Assembly: GCF_040045035.1 (NCBI RefSeq)
Contig: NZ_JBDZDS010000006.1
Location: 124,001 to 188,000 of the forward strand
Direction: 5' to 3'
Length of the DNA stretch: 64,000 nt
Origin: Pseudaminobacter sp040045035
GTDB taxonomy: Bacteria > Pseudomonadota > Alphaproteobacteria > Rhizobiales > Rhizobiaceae
Below the pieces are notes generated by a model. The model worked only from the letters and a program-made list of their open reading frames with translations. It was not told where the DNA came from and ran no database searches. Below, one piece after another: positions 9,020-18,599 of this stretch. Every line of letters begins with the position of its first letter. Position 1 is the first letter of the stretch. Both the position numbers and the translations under genes were made by a program.

Positions 9020-9931
9020 ATGAAAGTCGGTTTCATCGGAATCGGGCAGATGGGTTCTGGCATGGCCTCCAACCTGCTGAGGGCCGGCCAGACCGTCACT
9101 GTCTACAACCGCAGTCCCGAGAAGGCCAAGCCACTCGTCACCATGGGCGCCTCACTGGCGGCCAAGCCAGGCGACGCCTGCCGCGGCGATGCAGTCTTCA
9201 CGATGCTGGCCAACGACGAGGCCGTCACGGCCCTCGCTTTCGGCAAGGACGGCATCATCGACAGCATGACCGGCGGCGCCGTGCACATTTCCTCCAGCAC
9301 GATCAGTCTGGCACTGATCGAACGCCTGACGGAGGCGCATGCAAGGCGGGGTCAGCTGTTCGTCTCCGCGCCGGTCTTTGGCCGGCCTGACGTGGCCGCA
9401 GCCGGGCAGTTGTCGATGGTGGCCGCCGGCCCGGACGAGGCGATCGACCGGGCGCGGCCGCTTCTCGAAGCGGTCAGCCAAAAGCTCTTCATCGTCTCGC
9501 AGACCCCGAAGGACGCCAACCTGATCAAGCTCAGCGGCAACTTCCTGATCGCCTGCGTGATCGAGTCCTTGGGCGAGGCGATGGCGCTGGTCGCCAAGGC
9601 CGGCCTCAACCGCCAGCAATATCTCGAAATCCTGACGTCCACGATGTTCAACGTGCCGGTGTATAACACCTACGGTTCGCTGATCGCGGAGGGACGGTTC
9701 CAGCCCGCCGGATTTGCCGCGCCGCTCGGCCAGAAGGACATACAGCTGGCCCTGGCAGCGGCCGAGGCGCTCGGCGTGCCGCTGCCGATCGGCAGCCTGC
9801 TGCGGGACCGGTTCATCCGCCTGATATCGAATGGGGGAGCGGCCCTGGACTGGTCGGCCATCGGCAGCATGGCGGCAGCCGATTCAGGCATCCAGCCGTT
9901 CGCCGGCTGGCTGCGGACCCGCGCGGTGTAG
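9020..9931 (+). CDS. NAD(P)-dependent beta-hydroxyacid dehydrogenase (3-hydroxyisobutyrate dehydrogenase family)
   Basis: The 303-residue protein begins MKVGFIGIGQMGSGMASNLL, an N-terminal Rossmann fold with GxGxxG. It continues with the helical C-terminal domain carrying the catalytic lysine segment KLSGNFL (around residue 170). Family members oxidise 3-hydroxyacids or reduce succinic-semialdehyde-like substrates; the substrate here is unknown. An AGGAGG sequence seven bases before the ATG fixes the start. The upstream MFS carrier on the same strand may supply substrate. Confidence 0.9.
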   Translation: MKVGFIGIGQMGSGMASNLLRAGQTVTVYNRSPEKAKPLVTMGASLAAKPGDACRGDAVFTMLANDEAVTALAFGKDGIIDSMTGGAVHISSSTISLALIERLTEAHARRGQLFVSAPVFGRPDVAAAGQLSMVAAGPDEAIDRARPLLEAVSQKLFIVSQTPKDANLIKLSGNFLIACVIESLGEAMALVAKAGLNRQQYLEILTSTMFNVPVYNTYGSLIAEGRFQPAGFAAPLGQKDIQLALAAAEALGVPLPIGSLLRDRFIRLISNGGAALDWSAIGSMAAADSGIQPFAGWLRTRAV

Positions 9932-10225
9932 CCGCATTTGCAGAACCAGGCCGGAAGTTGGGCCAGGTCGGAATCCAGCTCGATGGCGGACCGAACAACG
10001 GCGCGGCTGGAGAGAATGCTGCCGCGCGAGCGGACGTGAGCCGCCGTCCCCTGATCAGAAATCAGATTCTCCGACTATCCTTCTGGGATAGTGCCTTATT
10101 CTTTGTTTCATCTCATATTCCATCGTTGACGCCACCTTTAAGGGCGTGTGCGCCAAACACTGTGAGATTATGCGCCCACCGAATCTCAGAATGCTTCGCC
10201 GATTACTGAAGGGAGGGACTTCGCT
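9932..10225 (+). other. Intergenic region with a possible weak terminator
   Basis: No convincing gene is present. A stem-loop with ACTATCC/GGATAGT arms (10074-10092) followed by the T-rich GCCTTATTCTTTG may end the dehydrogenase transcript. The rest is spacer leading to the ribosome-binding site GGGAGGGA of the next gene. Confidence 0.4.
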
Positions 10226-10717
10226 TTGCACGCCAAGCTCATTTCGTGTCTGGAAGGATGCCTCGTTCTCTACTTGACGGCGGCTGGCTCGGCGGCCGAA
10301 TGGGGCCACTACGGGAATGCCCGTTATGGCTACTGGATCGACATCCCTCCCGGCTTTTCCCCCTTAGCGGAGGCAGACAATGGTGACGGCGGCAGTTCGG
10401 AGTCTTCCCGTGGCGATGCCAAACTGAGCGTTTGGGGCAGCTTCATCACAGAGCCTGACTTCACCTCCGAAGTCTCCTGGCGCATTCAGCAGGACAAGGC
10501 CGATGGCTGGAAAATCTCCTACGAGACAAGCAAGGAACACCGGGCCAGTTGGACCGGCCTGCGCGGCACGCGTATGATGTACCAGCGCGCAATCACTCTT
10601 TGCCGTGACGCGGCTGCCTACTTCCGCATCGAATATGATCAATCACAGAATGCTGCCTTCGACCCGATCGTCGAACGTCTGGTGAAATCGCTGCGGTGGG
10701 ATGGCGTCTGCCGTTGA
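10226..10717 (+). CDS. Exported protein of unknown function
   Basis: The 163-residue protein has a probable Sec signal peptide (residues 1-23, ending GSAAEW). I do not recognise a family. The mature part begins GHYGNARYGYWIDIPPGF, a beta-rich pattern seen in small periplasmic hypothetical proteins, and has one Cys pair (about residues 125 and 162). Translation probably starts at a TTG, because there is no in-frame ATG or GTG downstream of the preceding stop and a good GGGAGGGA lies just before it. tRNA-Thr follows on the opposite strand. Confidence 0.7.
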   Translation: MHAKLISCLEGCLVLYLTAAGSAAEWGHYGNARYGYWIDIPPGFSPLAEADNGDGGSSESSRGDAKLSVWGSFITEPDFTSEVSWRIQQDKADGWKISYETSKEHRASWTGLRGTRMMYQRAITLCRDAAAYFRIEYDQSQNAAFDPIVERLVKSLRWDGVCR

Positions 10718-10774
10718 AATGAGGTCGCTCGATTGCCTTCCGGGCGGCAACCCAATAGCCTCAATTTTATTGGC

Positions 10775-10850
<76 letters not shown>

Positions 10851-10863
10851 ACGTGTTTCCGGT

Positions 10864-10892
10864 TAGCACATCTGCCGCGCCAGTAAAGTCAA
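10864..10892 (-). promoter_or_regulatory. Candidate promoter of tRNA-Thr
   Basis: TTGACT (10887-10892) is followed 17 bases later by GTGCTA (10864-10869), placing the transcript start about seven bases before the tRNA. The -10 match is weak. Confidence 0.5.
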
Positions 10893-11093
10893 AACTCGGC
10901 AAGCGCCACACATCACGCGTGGATTGCGGCATTCGCTGCTTCCCGGGCGAACGGCAGGAACAATCGCGCCCCCACGGCGTTCAGCAGGCAACCGACGTCG
11001 TCCCCAATGCAGGCCTGCCATGACCCCTCGGCTCGCTTCCGCTGAAAATCCAAGCCACGCGGCTCCGCGTGCGCCCCGACTGGGCCTGTTCTG

Positions 11094-11981
11094 ATGGCAC
11101 CGCGGCCCGTCTGGAAAGGCTATCTCAAGCTGTCGCTGGTGACCTGCGCCGTCGAGTTGTCCAACGCAACAACCCATGCGGAGCGGGTTTCGTTCCGGGT
11201 CATCAACCGCGACACCGGCAACACGGTGAAGCGGCAATATGTCGATTCGGTCACCGGGAAGCCGCTCGAGGACAAGAACGAGGTGAAGGGCTACGAGGTC
11301 GACAAGAACGAGTATCTGCTGATCGAGGAAAACGAGATCGAAGCCCTGCAGGTCGAATCCGAGCATACGATGAACCTGGACGGCTTCATCGAAAAATCCG
11401 AGATCGAGCAGATATACCTGGACACGCCCTATTATCTGGCACCCGCCGACAAGGTTTCGCTGGAGGCATTCGCGGTGATACGCGACGCGTTGGCGGCGAG
11501 GAAGATGGCCGGGCTTGCCCGCATCGTGCTTTACCGGCGCGAACGCCCGGTCGTGATCGAACCGCTCGGCAAAGGCATGCTCCTCACCACGCTGCGCTAC
11601 GAGAACACCGTGCGCAAGGCTTCCTTCGTCTTCGAGGAGATCGACGACGTGAAAGTCGATGAAGAGATGATCGACCTTGCAACCCACATCATCGACAAGA
11701 AGAGGACGAAGTTCGATCCGTCCAAGTTCGAGGACAGCTACGAAAACGCCCTGCTCGAGCTGATCCGCGCCAAGAAGGCCGGGCGCAAGCCTCCGGTGGT
11801 GAAGGCCGCGCCGGCGCAGTCGAACGTGGTGAACCTGTTCGATGCACTGCGCAAGAGCCTGGCCTCCGAGGGCGGCGCGGAAGAAGAGGCTGCGCCCAAA
11901 CCCGCCTCCGGCAGGCGCGGCGCCAAGGCGGGCGCAAAGAAGGGCGCCGACGGCAGTCCAGGCAAACGCAAATCCGCCTGA
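11094..11981 (+). CDS. ku: Non-homologous end-joining protein Ku
   Basis: The 295-residue bacterial Ku begins MAPRPVWKGYLKLSLV. It forms a ring dimer on DNA ends and recruits LigD. The beta-barrel core covers about residues 1-200. The C-terminal tail (about 255-295) is rich in Ala, Lys and Arg and probably contacts DNA or LigD. It lies nine bases before ligD on the same strand, so the two are almost certainly one operon. Rhizobia often have several ku copies; only one is visible here. No clear ribosome-binding site precedes the ATG. Confidence 0.97.
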   Translation: MAPRPVWKGYLKLSLVTCAVELSNATTHAERVSFRVINRDTGNTVKRQYVDSVTGKPLEDKNEVKGYEVDKNEYLLIEENEIEALQVESEHTMNLDGFIEKSEIEQIYLDTPYYLAPADKVSLEAFAVIRDALAARKMAGLARIVLYRRERPVVIEPLGKGMLLTTLRYENTVRKASFVFEEIDDVKVDEEMIDLATHIIDKKRTKFDPSKFEDSYENALLELIRAKKAGRKPPVVKAAPAQSNVVNLFDALRKSLASEGGAEEEAAPKPASGRRGAKAGAKKGADGSPGKRKSA

Positions 11982-11990
11982 GGACGGCTC

Positions 11991-14513
11991 ATGGCGCCTC
12001 TCCAGCAGTATCAGGCCAAGCGAGATTTCCGCAAAACGACCGAACCGGCCGGCCGCGTGCGAAGGTCTTCGAAAAGGCCGGGTGGGATCTTCGTCATCCA
12101 GAAGCACGCAGCCACGCGCCTGCACTACGACTTCCGGCTGGAGCATGATGGCGTGCTGTGGAGCTGGGCGGTGACGCGCGGCCCGAGCCTCGACCCGTCG
12201 GAGAAACGGCTGGCCGTGCATGTGGAGGATCACCCGCTCGACTATGCCTCCTTCGAGGGCACGATCCCCAAGGGCGAATATGGCGGCGGCTCGGTCATCG
12301 TCTGGGACGAAGGCACCTGGACGCCGGAAGGTGACCCGGACTTAGGCATGAAGAAGGGACATCTCCAGTTCGAACTGAAGGGCAACAAGCTCAATGGCGG
12401 CTGGAACTTGGTGCGGCTAACGCCCCGCCCAGGCGAGAAGCGGGACAACTGGCTGCTGATCAAGTCTGACGACATATATGCTCGCCGCGACGAAGACATT
12501 CTCGAGGAAGCGCCGGAATCCGTTAAATCGGGGCTCACGGTCGAGGAAATCGGCAAGGAAAACCCGGCCATATGGCATTCCAAGCCGCGCACGAACGATC
12601 CTCCGAAAGCCAAGACAAAGCCGGCCCCACGCCCTGGCAAGGTTGCGAAACTCCCGGGCTTCATCGAGCCCTGCCTGGCAAGGCTGGAAGCGCGTCCGCC
12701 GACCGGAGAGGCGTGGGTCCACGAGGTCAAGTTCGACGGCTACCGCATGCAGGCGCATGTCTCGGCCTGCCGCACAAAGTTGCTTACCCGGACCGGGCTC
12801 GACTGGACGCAACGGTTCGGCCCCGAAATTCCCGCGGCGCTCGCAGCACTGGATTGCGACAATGCCATTTTCGACGGCGAGGTTGTGGTGCTCGCGGACA
12901 ATGGCATCTCTTCCTTCTCCGCGTTGCAGGCCGACCTGTCCGACGGCCGCAGCGACCGGCTGGTCTACTATATTTTCGATCTTCTGTTCCTCAACGGCGA
13001 AGACCTTCGTTCCGAACCGTTGAGCGAGCGCAAGGCGCGCCTGGATAGCTTGCTCGGCGAAACAGGCAACGCCGTCGTGCGCTACAGCGAGCACTTCCTT
13101 GAGCCGGGCCCGACCATGTTGGCCCACGCCTGCCGCATGGGGTTGGAGGGCATCGTTTCCAAGCGCGCGGCAGCGCCCTACCGCAGCGGCCGCACTGGCG
13201 ACTGGCTCAAGTCCAAATGCACGCTTCGCCAGGAGTTCATCATCCTCGGCTATCTGCCATCGGCAAAAAGCGGACGCGATCTGCGCTCGCTCGTGGTGGG
13301 CTATCGCGACGACGATGGCAAATTCGTCTCGGCCGGCCATGTCGGCACAGGCTTCAACGCCTCCAATACGAAAGACCTGAAGCAGAAGCTCAACCTGCTG
13401 AGGACCGCATCGCCACCCATCGCCGGCCCGGCGGCCAAGGAAAAGGGCGTCGTCTGGGTCAAGCCGCAACTGGTGGCGGAGGTTGAATTCCGTACATGGA
13501 CGGCCGACCGCAATATTCGGCAGGCCTCCTTCCTGGGCCTGCGCGAAGACAAGCCGGCCGAGGAGATCATTGCAGAGATCCTGGATGGCGGCGGGGAAAA
13601 ATCGCGCCCGGCGAGCCGTAGCGGTTCCTTAGGCAGTAAGACGACAAACAATAAGGGGGACAAACAAGTGTATCTTTCCAGTGCCGACAAGGTGCTATGG
13701 CCCGAGGCCGGGGTGACCAAGCAGGACCTGCTCGATCACTACGAACGGGTCTGGCCGCGCATGGAGCGCTATGTCATCAACCGCCCTCTCGCGCTGGTGC
13801 GGGCGCCCGACGGAGTCGGCGACGGCCCGCGCTTCTTCCAGAAGCACGCCTCGCCGGGCATGCCCGGCTCCATTTCCAGCATGCGCGACCCCGAGGACAA
13901 CGAAGAAATCCTGTTCATAAAGGATTTCAACGGGCTGGCTGCACTCGTTCAACTCGGCGTGGTGGAAATCCATCTGTGGGGCGCGACCGCCGATGAGATC
14001 GACACGCCCGACCAGATCGTCTTCGACCTCGACCCTGATGAGGGGCTCGACACCGACGACGTCCGCGCCGCAGCACTCGACGTGGCCAAGCGCCTCGAGG
14101 AGATCGGCCTATCGCATCTCGTGAAGACGTCAGGCGGCAAAGGTTATCACATCGTCGTGCCGTTGAAGCCGAAGGCGGACTGGACCGCGACCAAGACCTT
14201 CGCCCACGATTTCGCCAAGGCGATGGAGCAGTCCGACCCGAAGCGCTACACCGCGACACTGTCAAAGTCCGCGCGCAAGGGACGGATTTTCATAGACTAT
14301 TTGCGCAACACCCGCGGCGCGACCACCGTCGCTCCTTACTCGACGCGAGCCAAGGCAAACGCGACGGTTTCGGTGCCAATAACCTGGAAGCAGGTGGAAG
14401 ACGGCGTCGGCCCGACTGCCTTCACCGTCGGCGACAAGGCACTGGCCGAGGCGCTCAGGGCAGCGGACCCCTGGGCCGACTATGACCGGCTGCGACGCGC
14501 GCTCAAGGTCTGA
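11991..14513 (+). CDS. ligD: Multifunctional DNA ligase D (phosphoesterase-ligase-polymerase)
   Basis: The 840-residue protein carries all three LigD activities in the order PE-Lig-Pol. The 3'-phosphoesterase domain (about 30-180) shows HYDFRLEHDG and GTIPKGEYGGG. The ATP-dependent ligase domain (about 220-530) has its nucleophile at Lys247 in EVKFDGYR. The primase/polymerase domain (about 555-840) has the DLDPDEG metal-binding motif. It trims, fills and seals double-strand breaks held by Ku. The start follows GAGGAC nine bases after ku. A short Lys/Asn-rich linker (about 545-560) separates Lig and Pol. Confidence 0.97.
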   Translation: MAPLQQYQAKRDFRKTTEPAGRVRRSSKRPGGIFVIQKHAATRLHYDFRLEHDGVLWSWAVTRGPSLDPSEKRLAVHVEDHPLDYASFEGTIPKGEYGGGSVIVWDEGTWTPEGDPDLGMKKGHLQFELKGNKLNGGWNLVRLTPRPGEKRDNWLLIKSDDIYARRDEDILEEAPESVKSGLTVEEIGKENPAIWHSKPRTNDPPKAKTKPAPRPGKVAKLPGFIEPCLARLEARPPTGEAWVHEVKFDGYRMQAHVSACRTKLLTRTGLDWTQRFGPEIPAALAALDCDNAIFDGEVVVLADNGISSFSALQADLSDGRSDRLVYYIFDLLFLNGEDLRSEPLSERKARLDSLLGETGNAVVRYSEHFLEPGPTMLAHACRMGLEGIVSKRAAAPYRSGRTGDWLKSKCTLRQEFIILGYLPSAKSGRDLRSLVVGYRDDDGKFVSAGHVGTGFNASNTKDLKQKLNLLRTASPPIAGPAAKEKGVVWVKPQLVAEVEFRTWTADRNIRQASFLGLREDKPAEEIIAEILDGGGEKSRPASRSGSLGSKTTNNKGDKQVYLSSADKVLWPEAGVTKQDLLDHYERVWPRMERYVINRPLALVRAPDGVGDGPRFFQKHASPGMPGSISSMRDPEDNEEILFIKDFNGLAALVQLGVVEIHLWGATADEIDTPDQIVFDLDPDEGLDTDDVRAAALDVAKRLEEIGLSHLVKTSGGKGYHIVVPLKPKADWTATKTFAHDFAKAMEQSDPKRYTATLSKSARKGRIFIDYLRNTRGATTVAPYSTRAKANATVSVPITWKQVEDGVGPTAFTVGDKALAEALRAADPWADYDRLRRALKV

Positions 14514-14535
14514 GCGCCAGGCTGCTTGGCCACAG

Positions 14536-14886
14536 TCAACGGTGCGCCAGGATATTGACCAGCTTGCCGAAGGGATCGCGCACGAAAAAGCGCCGCACGC
14601 CCCAAGGCTCGTCCGCCGGCCCGTATTCGATTTCGAAGCCGGCGCTTCTCATGCCCTCCAGCGCGGCGTCGACATCGTCGACCTCGATCGACAGGTCGGG
14701 TGTCGGCGTGCCCGAGCCGCCTTGTTCGGCAAAACTGATCTGGACCGTCATCGCCTCGCTCGAACCGTAGGTCGCGATCCAGCCGTGATCCATCAACAGG
14801 TCGAGACCAAGCACGTCCCGGTAGAAGCGCTTCGCCGCCGTGATGTCGCGCGTGTGCGTGTTGGCGATGATTCGCTTGACTTTCAT
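14536..14886 (-). CDS. VOC (glyoxalase/bleomycin resistance/dioxygenase) superfamily protein
   Basis: The 116-residue single-domain VOC protein begins MKVKRIIANTHT and ends DPFGKLVNILAHR, the typical final strand. Members bind metal and act on small electrophiles or sequester antibiotics; the substrate is unknown. A GGGAGGGGAC ribosome-binding site just before the ATG supports the start. It converges on ligD with only 22 bases between them. Confidence 0.85.
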   Translation of the reverse strand: MKVKRIIANTHTRDITAAKRFYRDVLGLDLLMDHGWIATYGSSEAMTVQISFAEQGGSGTPTPDLSIEVDDVDAALEGMRSAGFEIEYGPADEPWGVRRFFVRDPFGKLVNILAHR

Positions 14887-15020
14887 GTCCCCTCCCGGAC
14901 GTGCGCGGGCATCGTCTCGAGCCGGTCACGCGTTATCCGTAAGTCCATCTCTTTGCAGGGACAATAGGGCGTGCTACCTCGCACTCCACTGGTTCGAGGC
15001 GGGGACAAGGCACAGCGGCC

Positions 15021-15797
15021 ATGACACGCAAAGCGCGCGACACATTCGCCTTCATTTCCGCCGACGCGCCGGACGCTGTGGAGGCGGCCGCTCGCCTTAC
15101 CGCCGCCTATGGCAACACGCCACTGGAACAGGCCGACGTGGTCGTCGCGCTCGGCGGCGACGGCTTCCTCCTGCAAACGCTGCGCGAGACGATGAGCACC
15201 GGCAAGCAGGTCTACGGCATGAACCGGGGCACGGTCGGCTTCCTCATGAACGAGTTTCGCGAGGACGGCCTGCGCGAACGGCTGCACGCGGCCGTGGCGG
15301 AGACGATCCGCCCGCTGCAGATGGAAACCGTGCTTGCCGACGGCGCGCGCGTGAGCGCGCTGGCCATCAACGAAGTGGCGCTGTGGCGGCAGTCGTATCA
15401 GACCGCCAAGATCCGCATCTCGATCGACGACAAGGTGCGGCTCGACGAATTGAGCTGCGACGGCGTGATGGTGGCGACCCCGGCCGGCTCGACGGCCTAC
15501 AACCTCTCTGCCCACGGCCCCATCCTGCCGCTCGATGCGCCACTGCTTGCGCTGACGCCGGTGAGCCCGTTCCGGCCGCGGCGCTGGCGCGGGGCGCTGA
15601 TCCCGGAAAGCGCGGTGGTGCGCTTCGACGTGCTGGAAGCGGACAAGCGCCCGGTAAACGTGGCCGCCGACCACACCGAGGCCAAGTCGGTGCTTTCGGT
15701 CACGGTGCGCCAGTCACGCCAGCACACCGCGACGCTGCTGTTCGACGCCAGCCACTCCTGGGACGAACGCATCCTGGCAGAACAGTTCCGCTATTAA
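15021..15797 (+). CDS. nadK: NAD kinase
   Basis: The enzyme phosphorylates NAD to NADP using ATP. The 258-residue protein has the GGDG nucleotide-binding motif at residues 45-48 (VVALGGDGFLL), then NRGTVGFLMN, AINEVAL and the C-terminal domain with TPAGSTAYN. It is slightly shorter than the gammaproteobacterial enzyme, as is usual in alphaproteobacteria. It stands alone between the VOC gene and the helicase. Confidence 0.97.
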   Translation: MTRKARDTFAFISADAPDAVEAAARLTAAYGNTPLEQADVVVALGGDGFLLQTLRETMSTGKQVYGMNRGTVGFLMNEFREDGLRERLHAAVAETIRPLQMETVLADGARVSALAINEVALWRQSYQTAKIRISIDDKVRLDELSCDGVMVATPAGSTAYNLSAHGPILPLDAPLLALTPVSPFRPRRWRGALIPESAVVRFDVLEADKRPVNVAADHTEAKSVLSVTVRQSRQHTATLLFDASHSWDERILAEQFRY

Positions 15798-15977
15798 CGC
15801 TATTGCGTCAAAAGGACCGAAACACTACGTATTAACCGACACAATTATGGCGTGACTGTCTGTTTGTGTTGACAAATCGCCTTACTAACCGTAACGCGAT
15901 GAAATATTGTGCAAACGTGAGGCGTTTGCCGCGTCCGCAGGGCGCGCCCTTCAAGCAGCCAAAGACAGCCAAGACAC

Positions 15978-17504
15978 TTGTCCTCAGACACTCAGACCGC
16001 CCAAGACGCGTTGACTTTCGCAGACCTCGGCCTTTCGCCCAAGGTCCTTTCGGCCGTTACCGACGCCGGCTACACCATGCCGACGCCGATCCAGGCAGGT
16101 GCAATTCCGCACGCGCTGCAAGGCAAGGATGTTCTGGGGATCGCTCAGACCGGTACCGGCAAGACGGCCTCGTTCGTCCTGCCGATGCTGACCCGGCTGG
16201 AAAAGGGCCGCGCGCGGGCACGCATGCCGCGCACGCTGATCCTCGAGCCGACGCGCGAACTCGCCGCCCAGGTCGAGGAAAACTTCGTCAAGTACGGCAA
16301 GAACCATCGGCTCAACATCGCCCTGCTGATCGGCGGCGTTTCCTTCGATGAGCAGGAAAAGAAGCTGGAGCGCGGCGCGGACGTGCTGATCGCGACGCCC
16401 GGGCGCCTGCTCGACCATTTCGAGCGCGGCAAGCTGCTGCTTTCAGCGGTGGAAATTCTCGTCATCGACGAGGCGGACCGCATGCTCGACATGGGATTCA
16501 TTCCCGACATCGAGCGCATCTGCAAACTCATCCCCTTCACGCGCCAGACGCTGTTCTTCTCGGCCACCATGCCGCCCGAGATCACCAAGCTGACCGAGCA
16601 GTTCCTGCACGCGCCGGTTCGTGTCGAAGTGGCAAAGGCAGCAACCACGGCGGTCAACATCACCCAGCGCCTGGTCAAATCGGGCCGCAAGCCTTGGGAC
16701 AAGCGGGCTGTGCTGCGCGACCTGATCCGCGCGGAAGACGCGGAACTTAAGAACGCGATCATCTTCTGCAACCGGAAGGTGGAAGTCTCCGAGCTCTTCC
16801 GCTCGCTGATCAAGCACGATTTCAATGCCGGCGCGCTGCATGGCGACATGGACCAGCGCGCACGCATGACCATGCTGGCCAATTTCCGCGAGGGCAAACT
16901 CAAGCTGCTCGTGGCCTCCGACGTCGCAGCGCGCGGCCTTGACATTCCCGACGTCAGCCATGTGTTCAATTTCGACGTGCCGATCCATGCCGAGGACTAT
17001 GTCCACCGCATCGGCCGTACCGGCCGCGCCGGGCGTTCGGGAAAATCCTTCACCATCGCCACCAAGGGTGACACCAAACATGTCGACGCCATCGAGAAGC
17101 TGATCGGCCAACCGATCGAGTGGCATGACGGCGACCTGTCGACCGTGGTCGAGAGCGAGGGCGACGAGGCGCCACGCCGCGGTCGCGGCAGCCCGCGCGG
17201 ACGCGGACGCAAGGATGAAGGCGAGCGCAAGCGCGGCTCCCACCACGCCAAGTCGAGCGAAGAAAAGCCGGCGCAGGAAGCAGTCGCCGAGGTCGAACCG
17301 ACCGAGGCCGAGAACGCCGAGCGCCCCAGCCGCCGTGACGCGATCAAGGCGGAGAATGCGGAGCGCAAGACCCGGCACGAGACCGGCAGCGACCGCCACC
17401 GGCACGACGACCGCCGTTCGCGCCATCACAAGGATGACGACGACAAGGTCGTCGGCTTCGGCAACGACATTCCCGCCTTCATGCTGATCCAAGCCAAGAT
17501 CTGA
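15978..17504 (+). CDS. DEAD-box RNA helicase, RhlE type
   Basis: The 508-residue protein unwinds RNA with ATP. The Q motif (LTFADLGLSPKVL) is followed by AQTGTGKT (motif I), VIDEADRMLDMGF (II), SAT (III), and HRIGRTGRAGR (VI). Residues after about 390 form a low-complexity tail with Arg/Gly, Glu and His/Asp runs, likely for RNA or RNase E binding. Translation appears to start at a TTG: no in-frame ATG or GTG lies between it and the preceding stop, and the N-terminus MSSDTQTAQDALTF is typical. RhlE-type helicases work in ribosome assembly and RNA decay at low temperature. Confidence 0.93.
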   Translation: MSSDTQTAQDALTFADLGLSPKVLSAVTDAGYTMPTPIQAGAIPHALQGKDVLGIAQTGTGKTASFVLPMLTRLEKGRARARMPRTLILEPTRELAAQVEENFVKYGKNHRLNIALLIGGVSFDEQEKKLERGADVLIATPGRLLDHFERGKLLLSAVEILVIDEADRMLDMGFIPDIERICKLIPFTRQTLFFSATMPPEITKLTEQFLHAPVRVEVAKAATTAVNITQRLVKSGRKPWDKRAVLRDLIRAEDAELKNAIIFCNRKVEVSELFRSLIKHDFNAGALHGDMDQRARMTMLANFREGKLKLLVASDVAARGLDIPDVSHVFNFDVPIHAEDYVHRIGRTGRAGRSGKSFTIATKGDTKHVDAIEKLIGQPIEWHDGDLSTVVESEGDEAPRRGRGSPRGRGRKDEGERKRGSHHAKSSEEKPAQEAVAEVEPTEAENAERPSRRDAIKAENAERKTRHETGSDRHRHDDRRSRHHKDDDDKVVGFGNDIPAFMLIQAKI

Positions 17505-17556
17505 CCTGGCCTTTACGGGCAGCGGCGAACCACCCTGCCCTTTTTCGATAGCAGAT

Positions 17557-17595
17557 ACAAAAAAGCCCGCCGCGAATGCGACGGGCTTTTTCTTT
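17557..17595. terminator. Bidirectional terminator between the helicase and OmpA lipoprotein genes
   Basis: The stem AGCCCG..CGC/GCG..CGGGCT has A-rich and T-rich flanks (AAAAAA before, TTTTTCTTT after), so it can stop transcripts from both converging genes. Confidence 0.9.
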
Positions 17596-17614
17596 GATGC
17601 GCAGCCTGCTCCGA

Positions 17615-18271
17615 TCAGGTGAGCGGCGACAGCTGGATCTCGACGCGGCGGTTCTGCGCACGGCCGTCGGCGGTCGCGTTGGAGGCGATCGGACGGGTCT
17701 TGCCGAAGCCGGTGACGGCGAAGCGGCGCTGGTCGACGCCCTGCGAGTTGAGGTAGTTGGCAACCGAAAGCGCGCGGCGCTGCGACAGGTCGAAATTGTG
17801 CTGGTCGCCGCCGGTGGAGTCGGTGTGGCCGAACACATCGACGAGCGTCTGGTTGTACTTCTTCAGCACCAGCGCCACCGAGTTCAGCACCTGGTTGAAC
17901 TCCGGCTTGATGTTGTCCTGGTCGACCGCGAAGGTGATGTCCGACGGCATGTTGAGGATGATCTGGTTGCCCGCCCGGGTGACGCTGACGCCAGTGCCCT
18001 GAAGCTGGGCGCGCAGCTCGGCCTCGTTGCGGTCCATGGTGGAGCCGATGGCGCCGCCGGTCAGCGCACCGATGCCGGCGCCGATCAGCACGGCGTTGCG
18101 CTGCGCATTTTTGCTGCCGCCTACGGCCAGGCCTGCCAGCGCGCCAAGGCCGGCACCGATGGCCGCACCACCGGCGGTGTTGGAGACCTTCTGCTCGCCT
18201 GTGTACGGGTCAGTCGTGCACGCGCCGAGAAAAGCCGTGGCCATGAGCACGGCGATCAGTTTCTTGTTCAT
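17615..18271 (-). CDS. OmpA-family outer-membrane lipoprotein
   Basis: The 218-residue protein has a lipoprotein signal (FLGACTT, Cys near residue 18). A glycine-zipper region follows at about 35-80 (AAIGAGLGALAGLAVGG, AVLIGAGIGALTGGAIG). The C-terminal OmpA/MotB peptidoglycan-binding domain covers about 110-215 (VDVFGHTDSTGG, LSQRRALSVANYL). It links the outer membrane to the cell wall and is of the YiaD type. I chose the ATG at 18271 because it begins the signal peptide; upstream in-frame codons do not look coding. Confidence 0.92.
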   Translation of the reverse strand: MNKKLIAVLMATAFLGACTTDPYTGEQKVSNTAGGAAIGAGLGALAGLAVGGSKNAQRNAVLIGAGIGALTGGAIGSTMDRNEAELRAQLQGTGVSVTRAGNQIILNMPSDITFAVDQDNIKPEFNQVLNSVALVLKKYNQTLVDVFGHTDSTGGDQHNFDLSQRRALSVANYLNSQGVDQRRFAVTGFGKTRPIASNATADGRAQNRRVEIQLSPLT

Positions 18272-18599
18272 TACGGGTTGTCCCTCTTCAACTTCATCCC
18301 GCGCCGGAACCCCGGCGCCTAAGCCCTTCAGTGCCCTTGTAACATAAAATGCGGCGAAAAGCCGAACGACAAAGTGGCAGCCCTTGATTTCGATCTGGGC
18401 GCAGCCGGACACGGCCCAAACTCGCGGTCGTTACCGGAGAATCATGCAATCGATCAGATATTCTTCCGGCGCATCGAGCTGGAAACTGTCAGAGAGCCGC
18501 CAATCCCCTGATCGACGCGCTCTCTTACAGCCTAGCCGCGCCGAGGACGCCAAATGGCGAACCCGCGCGTCTCCGCCAAGAGCGCGGGCTCCCACCGCA

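Noticed and set aside
10863..12233. A 456-residue minus-strand frame across ku and ligD
   Set aside because: The plus-strand Ku and LigD proteins are clear; this frame shows no conserved motif.
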